Shown here: piece by piece, positions 1 through 10,281 of the stretch
How positions within the stretch are numbered: the stretch's first letter is position 1
How the letters are laid out: each line of letters opens with the position of its first letter
Source: Polyporus tsugae
Lineage: Eukaryota > Basidiomycota > Agaricomycetes > Polyporales > Polyporaceae
Assembly (NCBI GenBank): GCA_024305745.1
Contig: JAHRBS010000007.1
Coordinates: 1,922,001-1,986,000, forward strand
Length of the DNA: 64,000 nt
Reading direction: 5' to 3'
Notes under the pieces: model-generated
What the model was told of the DNA's origin: nothing
What the model saw: the letters and a program-made list of their open reading frames with translations, nothing else
Databases searched by the model: none
Translations under genes and position numbers: made by a program

Positions 1-1330
1 TGAGAGCGGGGACCTCAAACAGCCGATCCGACCACCTAATGCTCGCATCGTCGACGCCGGCGAGCGCACCCTCCCTGCCAATTAAGCCCTCGGCATGCCC
101 AACTGCGGAAGTAGTAGGGCGAACAGCAGGAGTAGACTTTGCATATGGGTCCACGAGGGATTTCGGGGTCAGTTCAAGATGCACGCGCGGGTGCTGCTGG
201 TGCTGCTGATGAACGTGCTTCAAGTCCGCGGGGGACGGAACATCGCATTTCCGGAAGCCCAGTTGGCCATGCGAGTTGGCGTTGAGCGTGATGGCGTGGG
301 CGAATGTCCGGCCGTTAGACGTGAGAGCCAGGAGGTGGGCTGAGCCAGCCGATATCTGCACGAATCTAGACAAAGGCAGGTGAGCCGCTATTACGGGAAT
401 AAAGGCAAGGAAAGTGCATGTTTACCGTTCTCCTCGCTTGAGCTTGTCGTTTGGGGTCAGCTCGGCAAAGTCGACTTGATCCGCCTCGGCCCATATCCAG
501 CCGGGATGCCACCACGACGTGCTAGCCTGTGTCTGGCCCGCGGTCGGGATGGTTTGCTCGTCTTGGCGCGATGCTAGGACGTAGATGCAACCAGAGGACG
601 AAAGCGCGAAAACGCGAGACCCGGTGAGTTGGAGTTGGGCTATATTCTGTTAATCGGAGGATATAGTTGATGGGCATGACGCAAGGTATTGAGACACGTT
701 TCGACTACACACCTTTCCCTTGAGTGTGAGGTGAGGCCGAGCATGAGACGACTCAGCTTCACCGCCGAAAAACCCGTCGCCCCACTGATAAACATCTCCC
801 TTTGCGTCAACACATGCGGCGTGCTTCTCATGTAGAGCAAGGTCCCTCAAAGCCACGTTCTTGAACCAGTCCGAATTGGTCGGCACACGAACGGACTCGG
901 GCAGCTGGTCGTCGAGAACATGTGTCCTGCATTGGGGTCACCACGTGTATTAACGAAAGATGTATGTGACACGGGCTTACTGGTTTGAGCCCCAGACAAG
1001 AGTGGCAAGTTCGTTGTCTTTCCCGAGTGCACTGGCTGCAGCTTTGACCTTGGCTCCAGGAGATTCAGAAGGCGCATCGTTGTGAATGACAACTCCTTGA
1101 GCTATCGCGTACCACGCTGCCCCCGCAGCCACTGCTGCAGCAATTGGAGTAAGATTCCATGGTGATTTTATGCGGTGCGCTCCTTGGGCCGTTTGCGAGT
1201 CTAGCCGCTTCGTGCCCGAGACTCTAGTGATACCACTGGCAGGACGAGTGACCTTCAGCGAGCGGCCGGCCGCACCTCGAAGCATTTTAGGAACACAGAA
1301 GACGCGAGTAGGAAGAGGGGTGGACGTCAA
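1..1330 (-). CDS. FMP25: FMP25-like mitochondrial RCC1-repeat protein, 5' part
   Basis: Four exons are seen (1330-981, 926-713, 646-426, 365 to the window edge), all joined in phase by GT-AG introns; the 3' end lies outside the window. The start gives an Arg-rich N-terminus without acidic residues (mitochondrial presequence type), then a hydrophobic segment around residues 62-82, then RCC1-type blades: ATLVWGSNQ at the end of exon 1, GDVYQWGDGFFG in exon 2, FALSSSGCIYVLA in exon 3 and HLLALTSNGRTFAHA in exon 4. Yeast Fmp25 is an inner-membrane protein needed for an early step of respiratory complex III assembly; that role is taken from the family, not shown here. The order presequence, membrane anchor, RCC1 propeller makes the family call strong. 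A nuclear RCC1 protein is unlikely because of the anchor. Confidence 0.8.
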
Positions 1331-1720
1331 GGTTAGTGTCGAAGTCGGGGCGGAAGGAGGGCTGGGTTGTCGTCAGGATGTGCTGGATAGCGTCGACGCG
1401 ACTGCCACTGTCCAGTGCAGTGTGCACACCCGCCGCTTGCTCGCGTGACGTCAGACGGGCGTCTCAAACGTGGCCGCTGCGGCTGGCATTCCCTCAAACT
1501 TGAGACTAGTACTGTAGCTTCCCTGTCGATCATCGGCCCACCAGCTGGGACACCAACGCAACCATGCAGGTAACCTATACCAGCCTACACCTTCCGTACT
1601 CGTCACTACAGCCGAGCACAAGCAAGAGCCCTCCTCTGGTTCTCCTTCCAACTCGTAGTAACCGTTATATAAGTAAAGCTGACACAATCGTTCTTAGCTC
1701 GAAGATCGTCGGCGCGCAGT

Positions 1721-1740
1721 CGTACCGGTACCGGTACCGT
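1721..1740. repeat. Short palindromic CGGTAC repeat
   Basis: The sequence is a run of about three CGGTAC units and is self-complementary. It starts directly after the TAA stop of the 3' exon ending at 1740, so it would lie in the 3' untranslated region of that transcript. Confidence 0.7.
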
Positions 1741-3553
1741 TAAACGGGGTACGCCTCGGTGGTCGTCACGTAGTGCGCGTATTTGTTCGCAGGTCTGGTC
1801 ATGAAGGCGTACGCGTCGTCGCCAAGAACGCCCTCGGAGATGAGCCCGGCGCGGACGGCTTTGCGGCTTGCCTCTAGACCAGAACCGATTCAACCACATC
1901 CCAGTACGATCTATACCAACCGCTGCAATACACTTACATGGTGTCCAAAGAGGATAAAGCGGCCGGTGGGATAGGCTGCTAACCCGTGCCCACTATTGCT
2001 TGACTGGCCGGGCGTTCTCCTTGGCCACGCCCGCATCGGCGGAAGAGAGGAGAGGTGACCATTCTATGATGCACGACGAGGAAGAGATCTTGCCGTCTGC
2101 AAGATGTTCTTCATAGTCGCTGCTATTGTGATCGTGAGATCCACCCAAGGGACGGTCACAACTTGGAGTACACGAACTTCAAGTTCGTCCGAGCATGTTG
2201 CAGTATGCGAGGCCGGTTACTTGGATTGGGATCATTGCGCCGAACATGTGGACAGGTACTTTCCTCCGGACTTCCTACGCGTACGAGACAAGAAGTGGGT
2301 CGGACAGGCGGTGCGGATGCCGGTAGCCGATCGAATCGTGGGCTGAGAAATCCGATCGGGACGAAGACCTTGACACTGCCAGTGAGAAGGGCGTCGATAT
2401 CCAGGATGGGAAGCGGCCGTGCTGTTGGCTGTAATTGTCATCTCAAGGTGGCACTGAAAAGCAGAACTTGAGGCGCACGCGGCGGCACATAGAACAAAGT
2501 GCCCGGAGGAACGTCATACGGTACCGTACCTGGACAGTCCACCTTTCATTCTCCTTGTCGAGGGCAAAGCAACTTGAGGTGATAGGAACGAGAAGGCCCT
2601 TGAGGAACAGTGAGGGGGGTGTTCACGCAGTGTGGTTGGCCGAACAGCGGCGGTAGATGGCAACATAACCGTGTTTTGTGTGTAGGACATCGTGGATTGG
2701 AAAGGAAAGGAGTGAATGGAACCGACAATGACTCTACCGCTACCGTCCGCTTCGGCATATCCCATCTACCCAAATCCATCATGAGGAAAGATATCTCGTC
2801 GACCGGAAAGCCTTGCAGCCCGGCCAAGCTCAAGGTTTCCGGTCGCTACACAACCTTCATGGGGCCAAAGAGGATCAGGGTAAATGTGTAACAAACGTTG
2901 ATAAGAGGTCAAAAGGGAACAGTTATGGCTCACCATTCATTGCCAGTAAGTCCTTCTCGCCCACCCCCTTTGACCTCTCCCTGCACCTAGAAACCGTTGA
3001 TCGTCCTCCGAGGGAACTCTGGCGAGGTGTGACGGGAGATGGTCCACACGATCCCATGACCGACTGACATCGCTAGAAGGATGCAGAATGAGTCGAGAAG
3101 ACGCAGATCGTTGCCGTCATCCGCGAGCCACTGCAATGCGAAAGAACCGACGGGGCCAGCCGCAAATTTGGTGGCGCACCAAGCGGGCTCCTCAATAACC
3201 ATAATGAACCAGAACGGCGAGAGGATCAATAAGCCGAATGCGGTAGCCAGGTAGGTGAGGAGGTAACCCGTAAGCGAATGAGCGAGACAGACGGAGACCG
3301 AGGGCGCGACCCGGCAAAAGGAAGAGAGGATATGCTGGCCAAATACCGCGAGGAGTGGGACGAGGGTGAAGTTGACAAATAGGCAGTGGATCAGGCGGAT
3401 GGGGTTATTCGCGGGGCTCGGTCGAGGGACTTGGTGGGGATTGCCTTCGTCATTGCCTGTCAGCTCGGATGGGAAGGTGCGGTCAATACCCTCACCTCGC
3501 AAGGGATGCTCCGGGTTGGGGGTAACGATTGGGGCGGGAAGTAGCGGCACCAT
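1740..3553 (-). other. Unresolved multi-exon gene or gene remnants, partly multi-pass membrane
   Basis: I do not recognise this gene and could not build a full model. Two 3' exons join well: 1975-1938 and 1871-1740, separated by a GTAAGT...CTAGAG intron, in phase, reading YPTGRFILFGHH then ASRKAVRAGLISEG and ending ...TTTEAYPV with TAA at 1742-1740. About 1 kb upstream an open reading frame (3553-2987) carries three strongly hydrophobic stretches, consistent with a polytopic membrane protein. A segment near 2840-2700 reads GFPVDEISF...DLGRWDMPKRT. Stop codons break the frames between these pieces, so they may be exons of one gene, two neighbouring genes, or a decayed copy. Confidence 0.3.
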
Positions 3554-5437
3554 GTCTAAGTAGGGTCGTCGCGACGTGAGAAGAGAATCAGTATCTCGTC
3601 AATCGCTGTCTATGTCCGCAAGCCTTATACGCACTTGACTGGGCTTGCGATGTTGCAGTTCGATGGAGAGGGGAGAGGGGAGAGGGGAGATGGAACAGTA
3701 TATGAGTAGTGGGCATATTTGTAAGGCGGAAATGTCATCGGGTAACTTGCAGCGCAAGTGTTCATGGGCCCAGGGAGTTAGACAGCAGTCGATACGTACA
3801 GCTCTCTTTCCCTGACGTTGACGCCGCCAGATCGCGAACACATGCGTCTAGGCTTAGGGCTTCTTGTTGGTTCATCAGACCTAGGTCTAACTGAGGGAAT
3901 CTGGATAAAAGAATTGGCTTCCATTCCCTCACGCGGCACATACAACCCCTCCCCTGAAATCTCATCTCGCTGGCACGCCACTATCCGGATAGAGCCAGAG
4001 TCCACTTGCAGACCGCTGCCCTCCTCCTCTTCGACCTCGAGGTGACTCGGCAACGCCATCCGCCATCCGCCTCGGCCGGGAAGGTTCTAACAAGCCACCC
4101 GTCTGTCTCCTAAACGCGCCCCAGATAACCAGTTGCACGTGGATATCCCCAGCTCAGCAGCCACTGCACGGGGCACATTACGACATTGCGCCGCAGTGGG
4201 CAGGCCGCCTACCAACGATGAGGGACGTGATAGGTCGGGAACCAACTGGATTCATCCGGGTCGTCGCATCTGCGCCGTCCATTCCCAGCGAAGGGGATCT
4301 GCTACCAACGAGGTAGTATTCGCAACCGTAAGGTGCGTTCCTGCAATGTTCAGACCGATGCGTCTGTATCTATCGCTCCCCATAGCGCCAGATGAGCAAG
4401 TGGCCCTGGCCACTGTCATCTCTCCAGGCGGAGACACTCCCATCGCGTATTCATCGCGTGTCGCTGGGGATACTCGACGATCGATGGAAGAATCTCTTGG
4501 GAGACAGCCTGACGGTTCAAAGCTGCTCCCCCAGAACAGCAACAGTTCTTCCCAGCCACAAACTCCTCTGCGGGCGCCACATTTAAGCGCACACAAGGTG
4601 GTTGAGTCTTTGAGAAACTTGTTGACAATAATTCCCGACCTACCGAGTGCATGAGGTGCAACACCGACTGTGAACAGGTCATGCACCCGGTGAGATAGAT
4701 GCGGATGCTGCGAATTTCTTCCGTGGGGAAGACGACATGGTGATTATGAATGTCCCCTTTCTCACGAGAAGAGTCCAACGAGGTTCACTACTCAGATCAC
4801 AAGAAAAGACGTACCGCTACCAGATGTAAAATAGGCGGTCAGCCGCTATAACGGCGTAAGTGCCAGGGATCCACTGAAGGCGTGAGCTCATCGTGGAATC
4901 CACGAAGCAACGTCTAAGCTCAAGGTTCCATCATGCGCAATCGTCATATTGGCATCATGCATATGCACAAGGCAGTCTTGGATATCGTCTAGAGAGTGCG
5001 AGACTTCATTGGCGTGGTTGAAACAGGATCTTGGGGCGGTGATGGGAAATCCGTTAACTTGGCGGGCGAGGTCGGCGCGAGAGTTGTCTTCCCTGCGGCT
5101 GCCGGGAGTGTGGCCGATGGGTCATGCGAATACTCAACCTCAGCGAGGTTCCATGGAAGCCGTATGTTGTGGATTGTGGTCGAGTGGTTCTGCGTGTGGT
5201 TGTTGGACATTGTGTAACGACTTACAAAGACTCATGCACACTCCTCGGACTCGGAATGGCGCCGGATCTCTGGATCGGTTGCCTCGAGCTCCGAATGCTT
5301 GCAAACGATCGACGGGATTCTCCTGAACTTCCGGGGACCGGCACCTTCTTGTCGACGCCGAGACTCGAGAGCCGACTTCAAGGATAGTTTCCAGTTCGTC
5401 GAGCGGATCCCAGGAGGAGTTAGATAAGTAGGTGCTC
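3554..5437. other. Region without a convincing gene
   Basis: No family match was found on either strand. The best coding-like stretch is on the minus strand at 5098-4888, which follows a CCCGGCAG acceptor, is open for 69 codons with balanced composition (ARQVNGFPITAPRS, then HSLDDIQDCLVHMHDANMT) and stops at 4888. I could not connect it to a start exon. A possible donor (GTAAGT) at 5225 is out of phase with it. Larger open frames at 4133-4654 and 4252-4686 have low-complexity or shadow-like composition. Confidence 0.4.
3666..3690. repeat. Minisatellite-like GAGAGGG tandem repeat
   Basis: Three perfect copies of the 7-mer GAGAGGG plus a partial fourth copy. It lies in sequence with no assigned gene. 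Confidence 0.8.
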
Positions 5438-6372
5438 ATGGATGCGGCCACGGGTGAGTTCGTCACGGTAATACATACTATCTGATCCTCCTTCTGCTGG
5501 AGCAAATCCTGACGTTGTTGTTTGCAGGCCCCGTAGTGGATTCGAGGAACCAGGTATCGGAGAGATTGAATGATATCGATGCAGAGAGAGACACCTTGGA
5601 TGCAAAGAGTTTTGGGAAGTTGGGGAAAGGTTCGTCCAACGACTCCGACGCCATCCCATCCTCTCGTGCTTCCACCACGAGCGAGTGGATGGCAAGCCCA
5701 CCGCTCGTCCGCATCGTCTACTTTGGTCGGAGTTGCCAGGCCCGAATTTTGACCAAGTACGAAGACACATACCCCCGCATCCTCGACGCCGTCAAGCGCA
5801 TCCTCAAGCTCGGCGGCCTCACTCTCATGATTATCTTCGTCGTCATGATCGCGTCCTGGTTCATGGCACTCTCCCATTGGTTCACCGTTGTCTTCGGTCA
5901 CTTCGTCCTCCGTCTGCTCGTCCCCAAATCGATCGACGACACCTTCGCGGAGATGCGCATCGACAACACAATGATCTTCGCTGCGATCGGCGCGCTCATC
6001 GTCAACCTCCCCCCATTCCTCATCTTCCTCCTATCCATCCCAATCACATTCGACCGGACCGTCGTCGAGGGCAGCGCTGCCCCTGCGAACGAGCTCATCA
6101 GACGCGTCACGCCCAAAAATCGCTATGCCCTCGTCTTCCTCAAATACGCTCCCCGCCTGCTCGCAGGACCTATAGGATGCGCGGTCTTTTGGGTGATCGT
6201 TGAGTGGGAGGGGTCTGAGTCCGATCCGACTCCCGCTTTGCACCCATTACACGCCGCTTTGGCCGGCGTTGCTGGAGAGGTAGCGCTATCAGGGCTTGGG
6301 TACCTAAAGGATCGGTTGAAGAGGAAGCCGGTGAGCGGCGAGCCTTCTGTTAAGGAGACCCTACCGGTCTGA
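5438..6372 (+). CDS. Multi-pass membrane protein of unknown function
   Basis: Two exons (5438-5453 and 5528-6372) joined by a 74-nt GTGAGT...TTTGCAG intron give 286 residues. The start is well placed: an in-frame TAG lies three codons upstream, and the 16-nt first exon encodes MDAAT plus the first base of the next codon. The first ~90 residues are polar. Hydrophobic segments follow at about 100-120 (LTLMIIFVVMIASWFMAL), 155-180 (MIFAAIGALIVNLPPFLIFL) and 215-235 (LLAGPIGCAVFWVIVEW), so at least three membrane spans are likely, with a basic tail (KDRLKRK). I do not recognise the family. It converges with the gene at 6684-7360, leaving about 310 nt between the stop codons. Confidence 0.75.
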
Positions 6373-6683
6373 TTGGTGGCATGGCATTCGAGGCTTTTAT
6401 GTATGCTCCGGGACGTTGTCGGATTTGATATCTTCCTGCGGGTGTGTAATATACTTATCCAGCAGACATGAGTGCGTATACACTGCTCTTTAAATGGTAT
6501 CGGACATGTACTAGATTATCTCAGAACATCAACGTACATCGGTCAAGACGAAGCCGACGTGAGCGGGGAGTAGTGCAATATTACTGGAAGCATCCATCGG
6601 AGTCAACGGCCTGAACCTAACATTAGCTTCTCTGTCTCTATCTTTGGATTGACCCAGGAAGCCTGAAGCCCATTGAGTTAGCC
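6373..6683. other. Convergent 3' intergenic region
   Basis: It holds the 3' ends of two convergent genes. AT-rich stretches around 6420-6530 fit 3' untranslated and polyadenylation sequence. No gene is visible. Confidence 0.5.
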
Positions 6684-7360
6684 TCAAGTGGCAGCGAAAG
6701 CAGGAACACCCCTTACGAGCATGGTCACATTCTCGTGGCCTTCGTCACCAACCCATCTCTTGACTGTATCTTGGTTCACAGACACGCTGTTGACATGGCG
6801 CGCAAGACGCTCCAGCTTCTCCAAATCCATACCGTATTTCTTCACGAGAACCTCCAGGTCCTTCTGGGTCACGATATACTTACGCTCCTCAAGGAGTTCC
6901 AGTAGAGACTCGGCCACAAGCCGATTCCGTGTTGACCGCGGCGAACGAGCCTCCTCTTCGGAACGCAACCGTGTCTGGTGCATGTGTTGTGCAGAAGCAG
7001 CGGCCTTGAACGCATACATCCAATGAGTGTCAGTAAACATAATTGACGAGAGCGGAAGCACATGCCGGTCGCATAGTTTGCATATGGTGGTCAACCCTAA
7101 CAGGACCCAGCTTGTTCAGATTCGCCAGGAATTGTGGGTCGTGAGCATCGCGCTGAATGGCTTAGCGCAATGTCAGCTAGGTACCTTTCATGTTCGAAAA
7201 ATGACTCACCTTCATCTTTGGTGTCACTAGCCCTTGGTGGAGGTCGTGCGTGGGGATGAGGCTGCTCACCGAGGTTCGGATTGGGGCTCCTCGTTCCTGC
7301 CCACGCAGGTGGTGCTCGGGGAAGCTTCCGCACTGCCGACTTGGATGCTGCCGACCCCAT
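6684..7360 (-). CDS. N-myristoylated small protein, possible complex I assembly factor (NDUFAF4-like)
   Basis: Three exons (7360-7210, 7160-7066, 7004-6684) give 188 residues. The second intron (7065-7005) uses a GC donor (GCATGT) with an ideal CTGAC branch site; it is the only junction I found that keeps the frame. The N-terminus MGSAASK is a textbook N-myristoylation signal. A Pro-rich linker (residues 15-50) follows, then DPQFLANLNKLG, and a helical C-terminal half containing RLVAESLLELLEERKY and LEVLVKKYGMD. Length, N-terminal MG and the C-terminal helix pattern resemble NDUFAF4 (HRPAP20), which helps assemble mitochondrial complex I. The resemblance is weak and judged by eye, so the function is tentative. 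The gene is divergent from the histone deacetylase gene, with 231 nt between the starts. Confidence 0.5.
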
Positions 7361-7591
7361 GCTCGACTGCTAGTTGAGGTATTTGGTGGACTGTAAGCTA
7401 AGTAGGATCACGGAGAAGGCGTTACAGTGGTTGTTGGACACAAGTTGGTGTACAGGCGCTGACGCGATGGTGTTGCGGTCCGGGCCGGTGGAAGCCGGGT
7501 CGAGGACTCGGGACCGTGACGGTTCAAGTGGCCACCAGCCTTGCCCACTAAGTACTTACTCTCATCTTCCTCTTGCTATCATCTTATCCCC
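7361..7591. promoter_or_regulatory. Bidirectional promoter region
   Basis: The 231 nt separate the start codons of two divergent genes (NDUFAF4-like, minus; histone deacetylase, plus), so both promoters must share this space. A pyrimidine-rich tract (about 7551-7590) precedes the deacetylase start, as is common in fungi. I see no clear TATA element. Confidence 0.5.
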
Positions 7592-9635
7592 ATGTCTCGA
7601 CGGCGGGTCACGTACTACTATGACCGTAAGTATGCTACCAAGTATGCCGACCATGTGGTTTCCGAGGCTGACAAGACCACTAGCGGACGTCGGATGCTAC
7701 AGCTTTGGGATCACTCACCCCATGAAACCCCAACGGATGCGGATCACGCATGAGCTGCTTTCCGCGTACGACATGCTTCCCAAGATGCGCGTCCTGGTGA
7801 GCCCTTTCCGTATTCTACGCGTAACGTTCATGCCGACAAGCTTCTGAGCAGAGAGCAAAACGCGCGACCGCGACGGCAATGTCCAAGTTCCACACCGACG
7901 AATACGTGCACTTCCTCTCAAGGGTCACCCCCGAAAACTCAAGAGAGCTCACGTACAATGGGTATCAATTCCTGGTGGGCGACGATAACCCGCCTTTCGA
8001 GGGCGTGTTCGAGTTCTGTTCGATATCCGCTGGAGGATCTGTCGGTGTGTGTGCCTTCTCCCTGTCCTTGGCCCACACTCACGTTGGGGTGGCAGCCGCG
8101 GCGCAACGGCTCATGGAGGGTCAGTGCGATATCGCCATCAACTGGGCCGGCGGCCTGCACCACGCGAAAAAACGCGAAGCGTCCGGGTTCTGCTATGTCA
8201 ACGACATCGTCCTCGGCATCCTCGAAATGCTCCGCACCGTCCCTCGTGTCCTCTACATTGACATTGACTGTCACCATGGTGACGGCGTTGAGGAGGCTTT
8301 CTATACCACCGATCGCGTCATGACGTGCTCCTTCCACAAGTTTGGCGAATACTTTCCCGGGACGGGCACGCAACACGATCAGGGAAGGGGGAAAGGCAAA
8401 GGATACGCATTGAACATTCCACTGAAGGATGGGATCACAGACGAGTCATACAAGAGTGTGTTTCAGCCGGTGAGTATTGTTTTCTTCACGACGCGGGCTC
8501 GATCATGCGCGTGAAGATTGAGGCTGAGGCGCCGCGTCGTCAGGGACAAGCTGACGCTTGGTCCGAACGCAGGTCATCGACAAGATCATTGACGTCTTCC
8601 AACCATCCGCCATCGTGCTCCAATGTGGCGCCGACTCGCTCTCCGGGGACAAGCTCGGCTGTCTCAACCTGACGATGCAAGGACACGCCAGCTGCGTGCA
8701 GTACGTGCGGCGGAAGAACATTCCCCTCATGCTTGTAGGCGGCGGTGGGTACACGGTCAAGAACGTCGCGCGCACATGGACGTTCGAGACGGCCTGCGCA
8801 CTCGGCATCGAGAACGAGATAGACCTTAACCTGCCTTGGAACGAGTACTTCGAGTGGTTTGGACCTCGCTACCGTTTGGAAGTCGTTGAGAGCAACATGG
8901 ATGACATGAATACCGATTCGCTGGACAAGGTTCGGTAAGTGTGCATCGCGTCCGCTTCATCGCGCGTACATGGGACTGAACGCAGCGTAGCTCAAATGCA
9001 TTGGAGCAATTGTCCCGTCTACGCCCAGCGCCGTCAGTAGGGTTGCAAGACGTTCCACGAGCAAGCGTAGGAGAGTTCCTTGGAATCGGCAGCGTGTACG
9101 AGCAAGCACCGTTGGATGAGCTCGACGAGCAACTCGCCCGTGCGTATCTCCAGTCCCCCCTTGTCCATGAATCCACGCTCATCTCAGCGTGCCAGAACAT
9201 ACCCGTTTCGTATATAACCTGCAGGACACCTTGGCACAGTCCGAGTCTGAGTCCGAGTCAGAATCCGACTCCTCCTATTCGCGCACACGGTCACGGAACA
9301 TGCGTAGTGACAAGAAGCGCATGAGTCTCCTCACAGGCGAGATCTACGACGTTCCTCGCTTAGAAGAGCACGAGAACGGCTATTTCGACCTCGGCTGCGG
9401 GCACGAGCCGTGGGCGAACGACACGCCCGCCCGCGGGGTCCGAAGACACTTCTTCCAAGGCGCGGCGAGGTGGGATCCCGCCTTGCACCAGATTATCACG
9501 GAGAGAGAGCGGGCGGGGGTGTGTGATCATAAGATTGACATCGGCAGGGTTATGCTCAATGGTGGAAGGGAAGAGGAGACCGTTTCGGATCCGGATCCGG
9601 GGGACGAGATGGACGTCGATCCAGAGGACGTTTGA
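7592..9635 (+). CDS. Class I histone deacetylase (RPD3/HOS2 type)
   Basis: Six exons (7592-7625, 7684-7796, 7852-8469, 8573-8934, 8991-9139, 9196-9635) give 571 residues. It removes acetyl groups from histone lysines using Zn, in the nucleus within co-repressor complexes. The catalytic domain covers about residues 1-380: [13 protein letters not shown] at the N-terminus, [19 protein letters not shown] with the His dyad, [16 protein letters not shown] with Zn-binding Asp and His, FFPGTG-type loop, and [14 protein letters not shown] with the catalytic Tyr. The C-terminal ~150 residues are a tail with a run of SE repeats, then RTRSR and an acidic end. HDAC1/RPD3 and HDAC3/HOS2 features are mixed ([12 protein letters not shown] is HOS2-like, SLSGDKLGC is RPD3-like), so I do not choose a symbol. 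Confidence 0.93.
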
Positions 9636-10281
9636 CAGTAGTAACTTATCCCATATATTGTTTTGCCTGTATTATACCGCCCTACGTATTCACACCACCT
9701 GGACCCGATTCGAGGAACTGGAATTCAGCATACCGATACATCGATGACACCATTGACTTGCGCAGACAGCAGGCAGCTGGCGTTATTCTTCTATAGTTCA
9801 GCGACCCCGTAAACAAGGCCTCCAGTATGTATACATAGTACGCGGACTGAACGGAGATGAGAAGATTGAGAAGAGAAAACGAGAATGCAAGCCAAACCAG
9901 GCACCCTTCAGTACAGTATCTTCGCCTGATACCGTCCTACGGCCATGACCGCGTCCAATTTTTGTGGGATATTGGAACAAATGAGTGAATGCGTATGGGG
10001 GAGATGGGGCCTATTGGCAGCGTGGTAGGTGGCACATGTCACATGTACAGCGTTGTGGGGGAGGGGGTATCGGGAGGGCGGGAGAGATCCAGCACGGATG
10101 CACAGCAAGGAGCAAGCGAGCGGGCCGCCATGCGAATCAATACGATAATATGTAGGAAACACAGGAAGCAACGTAGCGGGGAAAAGAACGGAATATCTTC
10201 ATGGTTCGACAGTGTGTTCCAGAGAGCAGTTCGTTACAAATCATGAAACCGGTAGCGGTTGACGTTGGAGGGATAAGGGTT
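9636..10281. other. Convergent 3' intergenic region
   Basis: This lies between the stop codons of the deacetylase (plus) and the PUF gene (minus). AT-rich stretches (for example 9650-9760 and 10120-10250) fit untranslated ends. No gene is visible. Confidence 0.5.

Noticed and set aside
5140..5901. A 253-codon open frame on the minus strand
   Set aside because: Most of it is antisense to the membrane protein gene at 5438-6372, and its composition shows no protein-like pattern.
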